Of a stretch of 64,000 nt of DNA, positions 44,782 through 54,002 are shown piece after piece. The DNA lies in NCBI RefSeq assembly GCF_039543385.1, contig NZ_BAABJQ010000015.1, positions 152,239 to 216,238 on the forward strand. Reading direction: 5' to 3'. The number at the start of each line of letters is the position of its first letter. Within the stretch, counting starts at the first letter, position 1. Under the pieces are notes generated by a model that ran no database searches, was not told the DNA's origin, and saw only the letters and a program-made list of their open reading frames with translations. Both the position numbers and the translations under genes were made by a program. Source of the stretch: Rugosimonospora acidiphila. Its GTDB lineage: Bacteria; Actinomycetota; Actinomycetes; Mycobacteriales; Micromonosporaceae.

Positions 44782-47700
44782 TCAGATCTCGTCCGAGGTT
44801 CGCAGGTCGACCGAGACCGGCACCCGCACCGCCGGCTTGTGCTCCCGTTCGAAGGAAAAGAGGTAGATGCCGGCCGTGCCGCCGACGGCTACGGCCCGGC
44901 CATCCGGCGTCCAGGCGCAACTGGCGGCCTCGTTGTCCACCCGCATGAGGGCATGGACGTCACCGCTGCCGACATCCCAGATCCGTACCGTCTGGTCGTC
45001 GCCGGCCGAGGCGAGCCAGGCACCGTCCGGCGCGATCGCCACCGCCCGCACCCGACCGGCGTGGCCGGCGAGCACGGCACGCTGCTCCCCGGTGGCCACG
45101 TCCCAGATCCGCACCGTCCAATCGTCACCCGCCGACGCGAGCCACGTACCGTCCGGCGCGATCGCCACCGTCTCCACCCAGTCGGTGTGGCCGGTGAGCA
45201 CGGTGCGCTGCTCCCCGGTGGCCACGTCCCAGATCCGTACCGTCCAATCGTCGCCCGCCGACGCGAGCCACGTGCCGTCCGGCGCGATCGCCACCGCCCG
45301 CACCCAGGCGGTGTGGCCGGTGAGTTCGGCCCGTTGACGGCCGGTGGCCGCGTCCCAGATCCGCACCGTCCAATCGTCGCCCGCCGACGCGAGCCACGTA
45401 CCGTCCGGCGCGATCGCCACCGCCCGCACCCAATCGGTGTGGCCGATGAGCCAGGCGCGCTGGTCCCCGGTGGCCGCGTCCCAGATCCGCACCGTCCGGT
45501 CGTCGCCGGCCGAGGCGAGCCAGGCACCGTCCGGCGCTATCGCCACCGCCCAGACCCGACCGGAGTGGCCGGCCAGTTGGTCGCGTTGATGGCTGGTGAA
45601 GCAGTCCCAGATCCGTACCGTCTCGTCGTCGCCGGCCGAGGCGAGCCACGTGCCGTCGGGCGCGATGGCCACGGCGGAGACCCGGCCACGGTGGTCCGCC
45701 CGTTCGGCGCGCCGGCGGCCGGTGCTGGCTCCCCAGATCCGCACCGTCTCGTCGTCGCCGGCGGAGGCGACCCAGGTGCCGTCGGGGCCGGCCGCCATCG
45801 CGCACACCCGCGCGGTGTGGCCGGCGAGTTGGGTGCGCTCCTCGCCGGTGACCGCGTCCCAGATCCGTAGCGTCTTGTCGTCGCCGGCGGAGGCGAGCCA
45901 GGTGCCGTCGGGCGCGATGGCCACCGCCCACACCCAACCGTTGTGGCCGGTGAGGGTGGCGTGTTCGTCGCCGGTGCCGGAGTCCCAGATGCGCACCGCG
46001 TAGTCCCGGCCGGCGGAGGCGAGCCACATGCCGTCGGGCGCGATGGCCACCGCCCACACCGAGGCGGTGTGACCGGTGAGGGTGGCGTGTTCGTCGCCGG
46101 TCTCCGCGTCCCAGATGCGCACCGTCTTGTCGTCCCCGGCCGAGGCGAGCCAGGACCCGTCGGGTGCGATGGCGACCGCCAGCACCCATTCGGTGTGACC
46201 GGTGAGCACGGCGCGCTGCTCGCCGGTCTCGGCGTCCCAGATCCGCACCGTGCCGTCCCCGCCGGCCGAGGCGAGCCAGGTGCCGTCGGGCGCGATGGCC
46301 ACCGCCCACACGGCGGTGTCGTGGCCGGCGAGCACGGCGCGTTGCTGGCCGGTGTCGGCGTCCCAGATCCGCACGGTCGTGTCGTCACCGGCCGAGGCGA
46401 GCCAGCTGCCGTCCGCGGCGACGGCCACCGCCAGCACCCGGCCCCGGTGGCCGGTCAGTACCGCACGCGCACAGCCGGTCGCGACGTTCCAGATCCGCAC
46501 CGTCTCGTCGTCGCCGGCGGTGGCCAGCCAGCTGCTGTCGGGGGCTATCGCCACGGCCAGCACCCGTCCGGCGTGGCCGGCGATGGTGCGGCGCAGGGCG
46601 GGCTGCGGCAGGTCCGGAAGCGGCCACCGGTTGACCAGCCGGGGAACCCGGCGCTCGCCGGCCAGCGCGGCGCCCTGCGGGCCCCAGTCGGGACCGTGCG
46701 CGACCCGGCTGTACAGGATGTCGATCTGGGCGTACGCCGGATCGGTGGGGCCGAGCAGGTTCGCGGCCTGTGCGAGGGCGGCGGCCAGGCGGGTCGCCCG
46801 CGGGCTGTCCAGCAGGGCCAGGTCGGCGTGCGGGGCCGCCGGACCGAACCGGACCAGCCGCGCCGCGACCCACCGCAGGTCGCTGGCGAGCGCCTCGGCC
46901 TGTCCGGCCCGGCCGGCGGCGACGAGATGCCCCACCAGGTGCTTCCACAGGTACCGTGCGGAGGGGTCCAGTTCCCACCAGGCGGTGCCGCACGCGGCCA
47001 TGGCTCCGTCCAGCGGCGTCGGGGCGGGCAGGTCCTCGGCGACGCTGTCCAGCAGCGCCCGGTGCACCGCGGCCCGCCGGTCGGGATCGAGGATTTCGCG
47101 CAGGTGGTCGTGCACGACGCCGTGCACGCCGATCACCGCGTCGGCGCCGCTGCCGGTCAGCGAGATCAGCGCCAACGCGTCCAGCCGGGCGCACAGCTGC
47201 CCGGTGGCCGGCAGGCGCAGCCCACCGGTGACCCGCCAGAGCCGGGCCGCGAGGGTGACCGGTACCGCCTCGTTCTCGGCGAAGATGGCCAGTTCGGCGC
47301 AGCGGGCCCGTTCGTCGTCGGTGAGCAGCCCGAGGCTCGCCTCCAGGGCGGCGCGGATCGCGCGCTGCCGCTGGCCCGGATCCTCGACGTCCAGTTCGTG
47401 GCCGCCGCCGGGCTCGGTGGGCTCGCCGGAGGCTGGCACACCGGCCCGGCGCAGCCGGTCGCACAGGTCTGTCGCCGCCTCGACCAGGTCGGCCCCGGTC
47501 TTGCCCTGCCCGGCGAGCGCCGCGTTCACGAGCCTCACCAGCAGCGGCCACCGTCCGGTCTGTGCGACCAGGGCGTTGACGAGGTCGCCGGGCAGCGCCG
47601 GAAGGTTGCGGGTCAGCAGGGTCCGTGCCCGGTTCGCCGGCAGTTGCCCCACCGGGACGGTGACGCCGTGCTCGTCCAGCGCCACCGGGACGCGGGTGGT

Positions 47701-48390
47701 CAACAGTCGGGAGCATTGCCGGCCGCCGGCCGTGAACGGGACCAGCTGCTGCGGGTAGCACACGTCGTCGAGGATCAACAGGCACGGCGGCCCGGTGTCC
47801 AGCAGCGTCGCCAGGTGTTCGCCGGCCTGCCGCGGATCGGTGAACGTTTCGGTGCGGCCCGGGTCGAGCAGTTTGATGACGTCGTTGACCTTCTCGGCGA
47901 TCGCCGCCGCCGACATCACCTCGCGGCCCAGCGTCACCCAGAACACCCGCTGCCCGAAGTGCCGCAGTACCCGCCGGTGGGTCCGGACCAGCTTCGCCAC
48001 GGTGGTCTTGCCGAATCCCTCCGCACCCTCGAGCGCGATGGTCGGACCCACCGGCCTGCCGCCGCCCGTCAGCGCGGTCACCACCTGGTTGACCTCGTCG
48101 GACCGGGACAGTACCCATCCCTTGGGCCGCTGCAGGGCCGGCACCGCGCGGGAGGACTTGCGGTCCGCCCACCACCGCAGCATCCCCGCGGTGGTGGCGC
48201 TGGCGACGATGGCCGCCGAGGTGACGCCCGCGGACCACGCCAGGGGCCGCGTCCGGACCGCGTCCAGCCGCCAGGGCCAGTTGCCGGCGGACCCGGACGC
48301 GGCGTGCAGCGCTATCGCCGCGCCGTTGACCGCGGCCATGCCGAAGCCGGTCATCATAAGTATCGGGACCGAGCTTGACCGAGCTACCAC
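44782..48390 (-). CDS. Membrane-anchored NB-ARC (STAND) NTPase with double WD40 propeller
   Basis: 1202 residues. Two hydrophobic segments (about 5-29 and 48-67) precede an NB-ARC domain: Walker A GAEGFGKT (122-129), Walker B CLLILDDV (203-209 region), sensor-like LLTTR, GRWPL, and VHG where the MHD motif is expected. A winged-helix/helical part follows, with an APAF1_C-like segment YLWKHLVGHLVAAGR (480-494). Then come 13 uniform 42-residue WD40 units (604-1149) plus one degenerate unit, 14 blades in all. This is the Apaf-1 layout with membrane helices in place of a death domain. STAND proteins sense ligands and oligomerise. The GTG at 48390 is preferred, 7 nt after GGAGGT; GTG 48399 is possible. 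Confidence 0.88.
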   Translation of the reverse strand: MVARSSSVPILMMTGFGMAAVNGAAIALHAASGSAGNWPWRLDAVRTRPLAWSAGVTSAAIVASATTAGMLRWWADRKSSRAVPALQRPKGWVLSRSDEVNQVVTALTGGGRPVGPTIALEGAEGFGKTTVAKLVRTHRRVLRHFGQRVFWVTLGREVMSAAAIAEKVNDVIKLLDPGRTETFTDPRQAGEHLATLLDTGPPCLLILDDVCYPQQLVPFTAGGRQCSRLLTTRVPVALDEHGVTVPVGQLPANRARTLLTRNLPALPGDLVNALVAQTGRWPLLVRLVNAALAGQGKTGADLVEAATDLCDRLRRAGVPASGEPTEPGGGHELDVEDPGQRQRAIRAALEASLGLLTDDERARCAELAIFAENEAVPVTLAARLWRVTGGLRLPATGQLCARLDALALISLTGSGADAVIGVHGVVHDHLREILDPDRRAAVHRALLDSVAEDLPAPTPLDGAMAACGTAWWELDPSARYLWKHLVGHLVAAGRAGQAEALASDLRWVAARLVRFGPAAPHADLALLDSPRATRLAAALAQAANLLGPTDPAYAQIDILYSRVAHGPDWGPQGAALAGERRVPRLVNRWPLPDLPQPALRRTIAGHAGRVLAVAIAPDSSWLATAGDDETVRIWNVATGCARAVLTGHRGRVLAVAVAADGSWLASAGDDTTVRIWDADTGQQRAVLAGHDTAVWAVAIAPDGTWLASAGGDGTVRIWDAETGEQRAVLTGHTEWVLAVAIAPDGSWLASAGDDKTVRIWDAETGDEHATLTGHTASVWAVAIAPDGMWLASAGRDYAVRIWDSGTGDEHATLTGHNGWVWAVAIAPDGTWLASAGDDKTLRIWDAVTGEERTQLAGHTARVCAMAAGPDGTWVASAGDDETVRIWGASTGRRRAERADHRGRVSAVAIAPDGTWLASAGDDETVRIWDCFTSHQRDQLAGHSGRVWAVAIAPDGAWLASAGDDRTVRIWDAATGDQRAWLIGHTDWVRAVAIAPDGTWLASAGDDWTVRIWDAATGRQRAELTGHTAWVRAVAIAPDGTWLASAGDDWTVRIWDVATGEQRTVLTGHTDWVETVAIAPDGTWLASAGDDWTVRIWDVATGEQRAVLAGHAGRVRAVAIAPDGAWLASAGDDQTVRIWDVGSGDVHALMRVDNEAASCAWTPDGRAVAVGGTAGIYLFSFEREHKPAVRVPVSVDLRTSDEI
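44944..46581 (-). repeat. 13 tandem 126-bp WD40-coding repeats
   Basis: Thirteen in-frame 126-bp units with no length change. The protein cores read AVAIAPDGTWLASAGDD-TVRIWDA-TG almost unchanged, with differences concentrated at a few positions before and after GH and around the TG turn. The uniformity implies recent amplification or gene conversion. Confidence 0.95.
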
Positions 48391-48996
48391 TCCGAACACC
48401 TCCGCGGCCCCGCCGTCACGGCGTCGCGGTGCTCGCGTTCCGGCGAGCGATCCGCACAGCTGGCCGTGGCGCCAGGACTAGTCAACGATCACCGACCGGC
48501 GACGCCGGCGGAATGTCGGCGTCGCGCCGAGCAACTTGCCCGGATTTGCACCGGACCGGGATGTCAGGGGCCTGGCGCTCATGGGTGGATTCGAGCCACT
48601 GCTGTCGGCTGTTGGGACATGGCTGGACCTTCTTCGACAGCGGTGGCGGGTGCAACACCTGTGTCGGGTTCTTTCCAGCGAAAAACGTGAATATCTGCTG
48701 GTAGATAAGGAGTTTTCGCGACACGCCGATGATTCGCGACCGCACGGGCAGGACAAACGTGTCGCCGAGACGGCACCGCGCGATTCATTGAACTGATTTC
48801 GGCGTGAATCCTCATCACGTAACGGGACGGCGACGGCGCCCCGGCCGACTCCGGCGCGCCGGATGCCCCCGGGCGTGTCGGTGGTACCGCCGGTACCGCC
48901 AGCGCCCCCTCCGTCGGGCCAGCCCGTTTGCTCCTCGCTATGTTCATCAATATAGAAATCTGTAAGAATCGACGGAATCTCTCGGAAGGGGCCGTC
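48391..48996. other. 606-bp intergenic region, no convincing gene
   Basis: It separates the divergent STAND NTPase and C39 peptidase genes. Overlapping plus-strand frames (48375-48796) have rare-codon patterns and no ribosome binding site. GC is lower at 48640-48800 and 48925-48985, consistent with promoters at both ends. Confidence 0.5.
48928..48956 (+). promoter_or_regulatory. Candidate promoter of the C39 peptidase gene
   Basis: TTGCTC (48928-48933), a 17-bp spacer and TATAGA (48951-48956) resemble a housekeeping promoter in an AT-rich stretch, about 40 bp before the ATG at 48997. Confidence 0.5.
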
Positions 48997-50283
48997 ATGA
49001 CCATCTATCGACGTACCCTGTTGCGCGGTGTGGCCGGCGGATCGTTGGGCATGCTGGCCGGTCCACACCTGGCCCAGGCCGCCGCAGCGGCCGCGCGGCC
49101 GGCCGAACCGGCGCGCGACATCGGCTACCGTGCGTGGAGCGGCCGGGCCGGATTCGCCGCCGGAACCTCGGCCGGCACGGCGTGGCGGGGTCAGACTCTC
49201 ACCGTCCACACCCCGATCGGCCGCACCACCTACAGCGACCCGTTCACCGGCGTGAGCCGCGACTACGAGTACGCCACCTGGACGTCTCCCTGGGTCCGTC
49301 CGGGCTTCGCGGCCAGCCAGGCCGTGGCGTCCTGGAACGCGGACACGCCGAGCGGCACGTGGCTGCAGACCGAACTGCGTGGCATCACCGCCACCGGTGC
49401 GACCACCAAGTGGTATGTGATGGGTCGCTGGGCGGCCGACGACGCGGCCTTCTCCCGCACCTCGGTGCCCGGCCAGGGCGACGCGAACGGCACCGTGGAC
49501 ATCGACACGTTCGAGGCCGCCGACGGCGCCGGTCTGGTGCGGTGGCAGCTGCGCGGCACGTTGTACCGGCTGGCCGGCACGACCCGGACCCCGGCGCTGC
49601 GCTCGATCGGCGCCATGGCCTCTCTGCTGCCCGAACCCGCCGACTATCCGACCAGCACCGCGCGGTTCGCCCGCGGCACCGTCCTACCGGTACCGAGATA
49701 CTCCCAGGACGTCCACGTCGACCAGTACCCGCAGTGGGACAACGGCGGCGAGGCGTGGTGCAGCCCGACCTCGACCTCGATGGTCGTCGCCTACTGGGGC
49801 AAGGGCCCGAGGCCGGCCGACTACGGCTGGGTCGACCCGTCCTACGCGGACCCGTGGGTCGACTACGCCGCCCGCAACACCTACGACAACAACTACAGCG
49901 GCTGCGGCAACTGGCCCTTCAACACCGCGTACGCGGCCCGGTTCGGGCTGGCCGCGTGCGTCACCCGGCTGCGCTCGTTCCAGGAGGTGGAGCGGTTCAT
50001 CGCCGAGGGGGTGCCGGTCATCGTGTCGGCGGCCTTCGCGAAGGGTCAGGTGCCGGGCGCCGACTACTCCACCAACGGCCACCTCATGGTGATCGCGGGG
50101 TTCACCGAGCACGGCGACCCGGTGATGAACGATCCGGCCGCGCCCGACGACGCGGCGGTACGCAAGGTGTTCGGCCGGCCCGAGTTCGAGACGGCCTGGC
50201 GCAACAGCAGTGGCGGCACGGCCTACCTCATCCATCCACCCGACAAGCGGCTGCCCGCTCCCCCGGCGCAGGCCAACTGGTGA
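48997..50283 (+). CDS. Secreted C39-family (papain-like) peptidase
   Basis: 428 residues with GGAAGGGG before the ATG. A Tat-type signal (RRTLLRGVAGGSLGMLAG, about 5-35) is followed by a beta-rich N-terminal half (about 40-225) and a C39-like domain: YPQWDNGGEAWCSPTSTSMVVAYWG with the catalytic Cys, NGHLMVIAGF with His and NDPAAPDD with Asp. Such enzymes are secreted actinobacterial peptidases; a role in protein or cell-wall peptide breakdown is inferred. Its stop overlaps the next start (GTGA), coupling it to the M20 peptidase. Confidence 0.85.
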   Translation: MTIYRRTLLRGVAGGSLGMLAGPHLAQAAAAAARPAEPARDIGYRAWSGRAGFAAGTSAGTAWRGQTLTVHTPIGRTTYSDPFTGVSRDYEYATWTSPWVRPGFAASQAVASWNADTPSGTWLQTELRGITATGATTKWYVMGRWAADDAAFSRTSVPGQGDANGTVDIDTFEAADGAGLVRWQLRGTLYRLAGTTRTPALRSIGAMASLLPEPADYPTSTARFARGTVLPVPRYSQDVHVDQYPQWDNGGEAWCSPTSTSMVVAYWGKGPRPADYGWVDPSYADPWVDYAARNTYDNNYSGCGNWPFNTAYAARFGLAACVTRLRSFQEVERFIAEGVPVIVSAAFAKGQVPGADYSTNGHLMVIAGFTEHGDPVMNDPAAPDDAAVRKVFGRPEFETAWRNSSGGTAYLIHPPDKRLPAPPAQANW

Positions 50284-51650
50284 GCCGGCCGATCGGCGGG
50301 ACCGTGGCCGCCCCCGCCGATCCGGCACTGGTCGCCGAGACCGTCGAGCTGTGCTCCCGGCTCGTGCGGTTCGACACGTCGAACTTCGGCGGTGGCCAGG
50401 CCCGCGGCGAGCGCGCCTGCGCGGAGTGGATAGCGCAGCAGCTCGCCGATGTCGGCTACCAGCCGCTCGTACTGGAGGCCGCGCCCCGCCGGGCGAACAC
50501 CGTGGTCCGCATCCCGGGTGCCGATCCCGGGGCGCCGGCGCTGCTCGTGCACGGGCACCTGGACGTGGTGCCGGCCGACTCGGCGGACTGGAGCTTCGAC
50601 CCGTTCGCGGGAGAGGTGCGTGACGGCGCGGTCTGGGGTCGCGGCGCCCTGGACATGAAGGACATGGTCGCGATGATGCTCGCCGTCGCCCGCTGTTTCG
50701 GCCGTCGCGGATTCGTCCCGCCGCGAGACATCGTGCTGGCCTTCGTCGCCGACGAGGAGGACTCCGGGCAGTATGGCGCGAGCTTCCTGGTGCGGCGGCA
50801 CGCCGAGCTGTTCGAGGGGGTACGCACGGCGATCGGCGAGTCCGGCGGGTACTGCGTGCACCTGCCGGATGGTGGCCGGCTGTACCCCATCGCGGCCGGC
50901 GAACGGGGCAGCGCCTGGATGAACCTCGTCGCCAAGGGGCCGGCCGGGCACGGTTCCCGACCCAACCCGGGCAACGCGGTGGCGGCGCTGGCCGCCGCGG
51001 TGGACCGGTTGGCGCGCCACGTGTGGCCGGTGCACCTGACCCCGACCGTGGCCTCGCTGCTGGACGGGCTGCGGGCGCACCTCGGCGTGGACATCGACCC
51101 GGCGGACCCGGCGACGCTGGACCGGCTGGGCGACGCGGCGGCGCTGGTCCGGCCGGTCATCTCGAACTCGCTCAACCCGACCATGCTGTCGGCCGGGTAC
51201 AAGCACAATGTCGTGCCGAGCACCGCCACGGCCGGCGTGGACGGCCGCATCCTCCCCGGCGCCGAAGAAGCCTTCTTCGACACCGTGGACGAACTGCTCG
51301 GCGACCAGGTGACGCGCGAGATGCTGGGTTACGGCGCACCGATCGCCGCGCGGCACGACACGGCCGAGTTCGCGGCCATGGCGGCGGCACTGCGCGCGCA
51401 GGACCCGCAGGCGCTCGTCCTGCCGTCGTGCACCGGCGGCGGTACCGACGCGAAGAAGTTCAGCAGGCTGGGCATCCAGTGCTACGGCTTCTCCCCGGCC
51501 AGCGCGCCACCCGGGTTCCATCAGGACGACTACGTACACGGCGTCGACGAACGGGTACTCGTGCAGAGCCTGGAGTTCGGTGTCGAGGTGCTGCGGCGAT
51601 ATCTGAGCAGCGCGGTGACTCCGGCCTCCCCGAGCATCTCGAACCTGTGA
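50280..51650 (+). CDS. M20-family metallopeptidase
   Basis: 456 residues. The zinc ligands and base are visible: HGHLDVVP (first His and Asp), WGRGALDMKD, the DEED pair (general base and ligand), and late His in FHQDDYVHG. The dimerisation domain contains GPAGHGSRPNPGNAV. Members hydrolyse dipeptides or N-acylated amino acids in the cytoplasm. GTG 50280 overlaps the TGA of the C39 gene. With the following oligopeptide importer it suggests peptides released outside are imported and finished inside. Confidence 0.88.
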   Translation: MSRPIGGTVAAPADPALVAETVELCSRLVRFDTSNFGGGQARGERACAEWIAQQLADVGYQPLVLEAAPRRANTVVRIPGADPGAPALLVHGHLDVVPADSADWSFDPFAGEVRDGAVWGRGALDMKDMVAMMLAVARCFGRRGFVPPRDIVLAFVADEEDSGQYGASFLVRRHAELFEGVRTAIGESGGYCVHLPDGGRLYPIAAGERGSAWMNLVAKGPAGHGSRPNPGNAVAALAAAVDRLARHVWPVHLTPTVASLLDGLRAHLGVDIDPADPATLDRLGDAAALVRPVISNSLNPTMLSAGYKHNVVPSTATAGVDGRILPGAEEAFFDTVDELLGDQVTREMLGYGAPIAARHDTAEFAAMAAALRAQDPQALVLPSCTGGGTDAKKFSRLGIQCYGFSPASAPPGFHQDDYVHGVDERVLVQSLEFGVEVLRRYLSSAVTPASPSISNL

Positions 51651-51755
51651 ATCTTCGTGGCCGCTGTTGACCCGCGAGGATGTTGCGGGCAAGGTACGGT
51701 ATAGACGCTCCTTGATCACCCGGCCGACCGGTCAAGCGCCGATCGGCCGCAACTC

Positions 51756-51790
51756 CGGCGTTCCCGGCCGTCGCTCGGACGGGAACGCCG
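51756..51790 (+). terminator. Hairpin between the M20 peptidase and the ABC operon
   Basis: CGGCGTTCCCG (51756-51766) and CGGGAACGCCG (51780-51790) give a perfect 11-bp stem with a 13-nt loop, about 105 bp after the peptidase stop and 25 bp before the importer operon start. It could terminate the first unit or attenuate the second. Confidence 0.5.
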
Positions 51791-51815
51791 CCGGCAGTAG
51801 AGTCCGGGAGGTTCA

Positions 51816-52886
51816 TTGGTTCCGCCGGTATCCGCGCCCGAGCGGTCGCGGTCGCAGCCCTACCTGATGGTGCGGGACCTGACCGTGCGCTTCGACACGG
51901 AAGACGGCGTGGTGCGCGCGGTCAACGGGGTGTCGTTTTCCGTCGATCGGGGCCGCACCCTGTGCATCGTGGGCGAGTCCGGCTCGGGCAAGAGCGTCAC
52001 CGGACTGGCCGTGCTCGGCCTGCACAACCCGCGCCGCACCCGCCTGGGCGGCCAGATCCTGGTCGGCGGCCGCGATGTCGCCGGGCTGGACGAGGAGCAG
52101 ATCCGCGTGCTGCGCGGGCGGAGCATGGCGATGATATTCCAGGATCCGCTCTCCGCGCTGCACCCCTACTACACCGTCGGCCGCCAGGTCATGGAGGCGT
52201 ACCGGGTGCACCACCCGTCGGCCGGCCGCAAGCAGGCGCGGGCACAGGCCGTAGCGATGCTCGGCCGGGTCGGTATTCCCCGACCCGAGCAGCGGATCGA
52301 CCGGTACCCGCACGAGTTCTCCGGCGGCATGCGCCAGCGGGTCATGATCGCGATGGCCCTGGTGAACAATCCCGACCTGCTGATCGCCGATGAGCCGACC
52401 ACCGCGCTGGACGTGACCGTGCAGGCGCAGATCCTCGACCTGCTGGCCGAGCTTCAGGCGGAGTTCAATACCGCGATCGTGCTCGTCACGCACGATCTCG
52501 GAGTGGTCAGCCAGGTCGCGCACGACGTGCTGGTCATGTACGGCGGGCGGACCGTCGAGCAGGGCAGCGTGGAGCAGGTCCTGCGCCACCCGCGGCACCC
52601 GTACACCTGGGGGTTGTTGGCCAGCGTACCGTCGCTGCACGGCGACCCGGACGCCGAGCTGGTGCCGGTCGCCGGCAGCCCACCCAGCATGATCGACCTA
52701 CCCGCCGGATGCGCCTTCCATCCGCGCTGCGGTTACGCCGACGCCACCGGTGGACGCAGCACGACCGAGATACCGGAGTTGCTACCGGCGGGCGCGCCCG
52801 GGCACGTGGTGGCCTGCCACCTGTCCGAGGCCGAGCGCGAGCGCCTGTACCGCCGCGACGTCGCGCGCACGGAGGTGCCGGGATGA
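51816..52886 (+). CDS. Oligopeptide/dipeptide ABC transporter ATPase (OppD/DppD type)
   Basis: 356 residues. Walker A GESGSGKS, Q-loop IFQDPLSALHPYYTVG, signature FSGGMRQRV, Walker B LLIADEPTTALDV, and the Opp/Dpp C-terminal domain with HPRCGYA and ACH Cys residues (possible Fe-S-type cluster as in DppD). The start is read as TTG 51816, 4 nt after GGGAGG. The ATG at 51867 would remove the first beta strand's lead. Its stop overlaps the next ATPase start (ATGA). First gene of a five-gene importer operon. Confidence 0.88.
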   Translation: MVPPVSAPERSRSQPYLMVRDLTVRFDTEDGVVRAVNGVSFSVDRGRTLCIVGESGSGKSVTGLAVLGLHNPRRTRLGGQILVGGRDVAGLDEEQIRVLRGRSMAMIFQDPLSALHPYYTVGRQVMEAYRVHHPSAGRKQARAQAVAMLGRVGIPRPEQRIDRYPHEFSGGMRQRVMIAMALVNNPDLLIADEPTTALDVTVQAQILDLLAELQAEFNTAIVLVTHDLGVVSQVAHDVLVMYGGRTVEQGSVEQVLRHPRHPYTWGLLASVPSLHGDPDAELVPVAGSPPSMIDLPAGCAFHPRCGYADATGGRSTTEIPELLPAGAPGHVVACHLSEAERERLYRRDVARTEVPG

Positions 52887-53974
52887 CGCCGCGCCAGCGC
52901 CGACCCGAGCCGGACCCCGACGATTCAGGGGCCGCGACGCCCGACGGCGACTCAAAGGCTACGGGCGATTCACAGACCACCGGCGATTCACGGCCGGCTC
53001 CACTGCTCGCGGTCGAGGGGCTGACGCGGCACTTCGTGGCGCGGCGCGGCCCGCGCACCCACTCGATCGTGCGCGCCGTGGACGGCATCGACTTCGACGT
53101 GCGTCCGGGCGAAACGCTCGGCCTGGTCGGCGAGTCCGGCTGCGGGAAGACCACCACCGGGCGGATGCTGGTGCGCCTGCTGGAACCGACCTCGGGGCGG
53201 ATCAGCTTCGACGGGCAGGACATCACGCACCTGCGCGGCCGGGCCCTGCGCCCGCTGCGGCGACAGCTGCAAATCATCTTCCAGGACCCGTACTCCTCGC
53301 TGAACCCACGCCACACCGTCGGCGAGATCGTGGCGATTCCCCTGCGGGTCAACGGGGTTCGTCCGCCGGGCGGGATCACACGGCGGGTACGCGATCTGCT
53401 GGAGATCGTCGGACTCAACCCGGAGCACTACAACCGCTACCCGCACGAGTTCTCCGGCGGGCAGCGCCAGCGCGTCGGCATCGCCAGGGCGCTGGCGCTG
53501 CGGCCCAAGCTCATCGTCGCCGACGAACCGGTCTCCGCGCTGGACGTGTCGATCCAGGCGCAGGTGGTCAACCTGCTGCGCCAGCTGCAGCGGGACCTGG
53601 GCCTGGCGTTCCTGTTCATCGCGCACGACCTGGCCGTGGTGCGGCACTTCAGCCACCGGGTGGCCGTGATGTACCTGGGCAGGATCGTCGAGATCGGTGC
53701 CCGCGATGACATCTACCGCAATCCGCAGCACCCGTACACGAGGGCCCTGCTGTCCGCGGTGCCGGACGTGGCCCGGATCGGTGCCCCGCCCGCGCGCATC
53801 CGGCTGACCGGCGACGTGTCCTCCTCGCTCGAGGCTGAGTCCGGCTGCCGGTTCCGCGGCCGGTGCTGGAAGGCGCAGGACCTCTGCGCGACGCGCGAGC
53901 CCGCCCTCGCCCACCGGGACGGCGGGGCGCAGCTGACCGCATGCCATTTCCCGGAGTCGGGGCCGCCGCGGTGA
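52883..53974 (+). CDS. Oligopeptide/dipeptide ABC transporter ATPase (OppF/DppF type)
   Basis: 363 residues with GGAGG before the ATG. A low-complexity Asp/Ser/Thr-rich N-terminus (about 1-40, repeating TGDS) precedes the ATPase: Walker A GESGCGKT, QIIFQDPYSSLNPRHTVGEI, signature FSGGQRQRV, Walker B LIVADEPVSALDV, and the C-terminal CRFRGRCWKAQDLC cysteine cluster. It forms the ATPase heterodimer with the preceding gene product. Confidence 0.9.
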   Translation: MTPRQRRPEPDPDDSGAATPDGDSKATGDSQTTGDSRPAPLLAVEGLTRHFVARRGPRTHSIVRAVDGIDFDVRPGETLGLVGESGCGKTTTGRMLVRLLEPTSGRISFDGQDITHLRGRALRPLRRQLQIIFQDPYSSLNPRHTVGEIVAIPLRVNGVRPPGGITRRVRDLLEIVGLNPEHYNRYPHEFSGGQRQRVGIARALALRPKLIVADEPVSALDVSIQAQVVNLLRQLQRDLGLAFLFIAHDLAVVRHFSHRVAVMYLGRIVEIGARDDIYRNPQHPYTRALLSAVPDVARIGAPPARIRLTGDVSSSLEAESGCRFRGRCWKAQDLCATREPALAHRDGGAQLTACHFPESGPPR

Positions 53975-54002
53975 GGAATTCCTTCAGCCGGAGGTGGTGG
54001 CG

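Noticed and set aside
44944..46581. Regular repeats considered as a CRISPR array or minisatellite
   Set aside because: The period is 126 bp with no unique spacers and it is fully in frame with WD40 blades.
48580..48605. A T-arm-like sequence (GGATTCGAGCC) that suggested a tRNA
   Set aside because: No matching acceptor, D or anticodon stems can be drawn on either strand around it.
48375..48796. Overlapping plus-strand frames upstream of the C39 peptidase
   Set aside because: No ribosome binding site, atypical codon use and no recognisable domain.
50223..51719. A 498-residue minus-strand frame opposite the M20 peptidase
   Set aside because: Antisense frame with no domain; the plus-strand frame has all M20 ligands.
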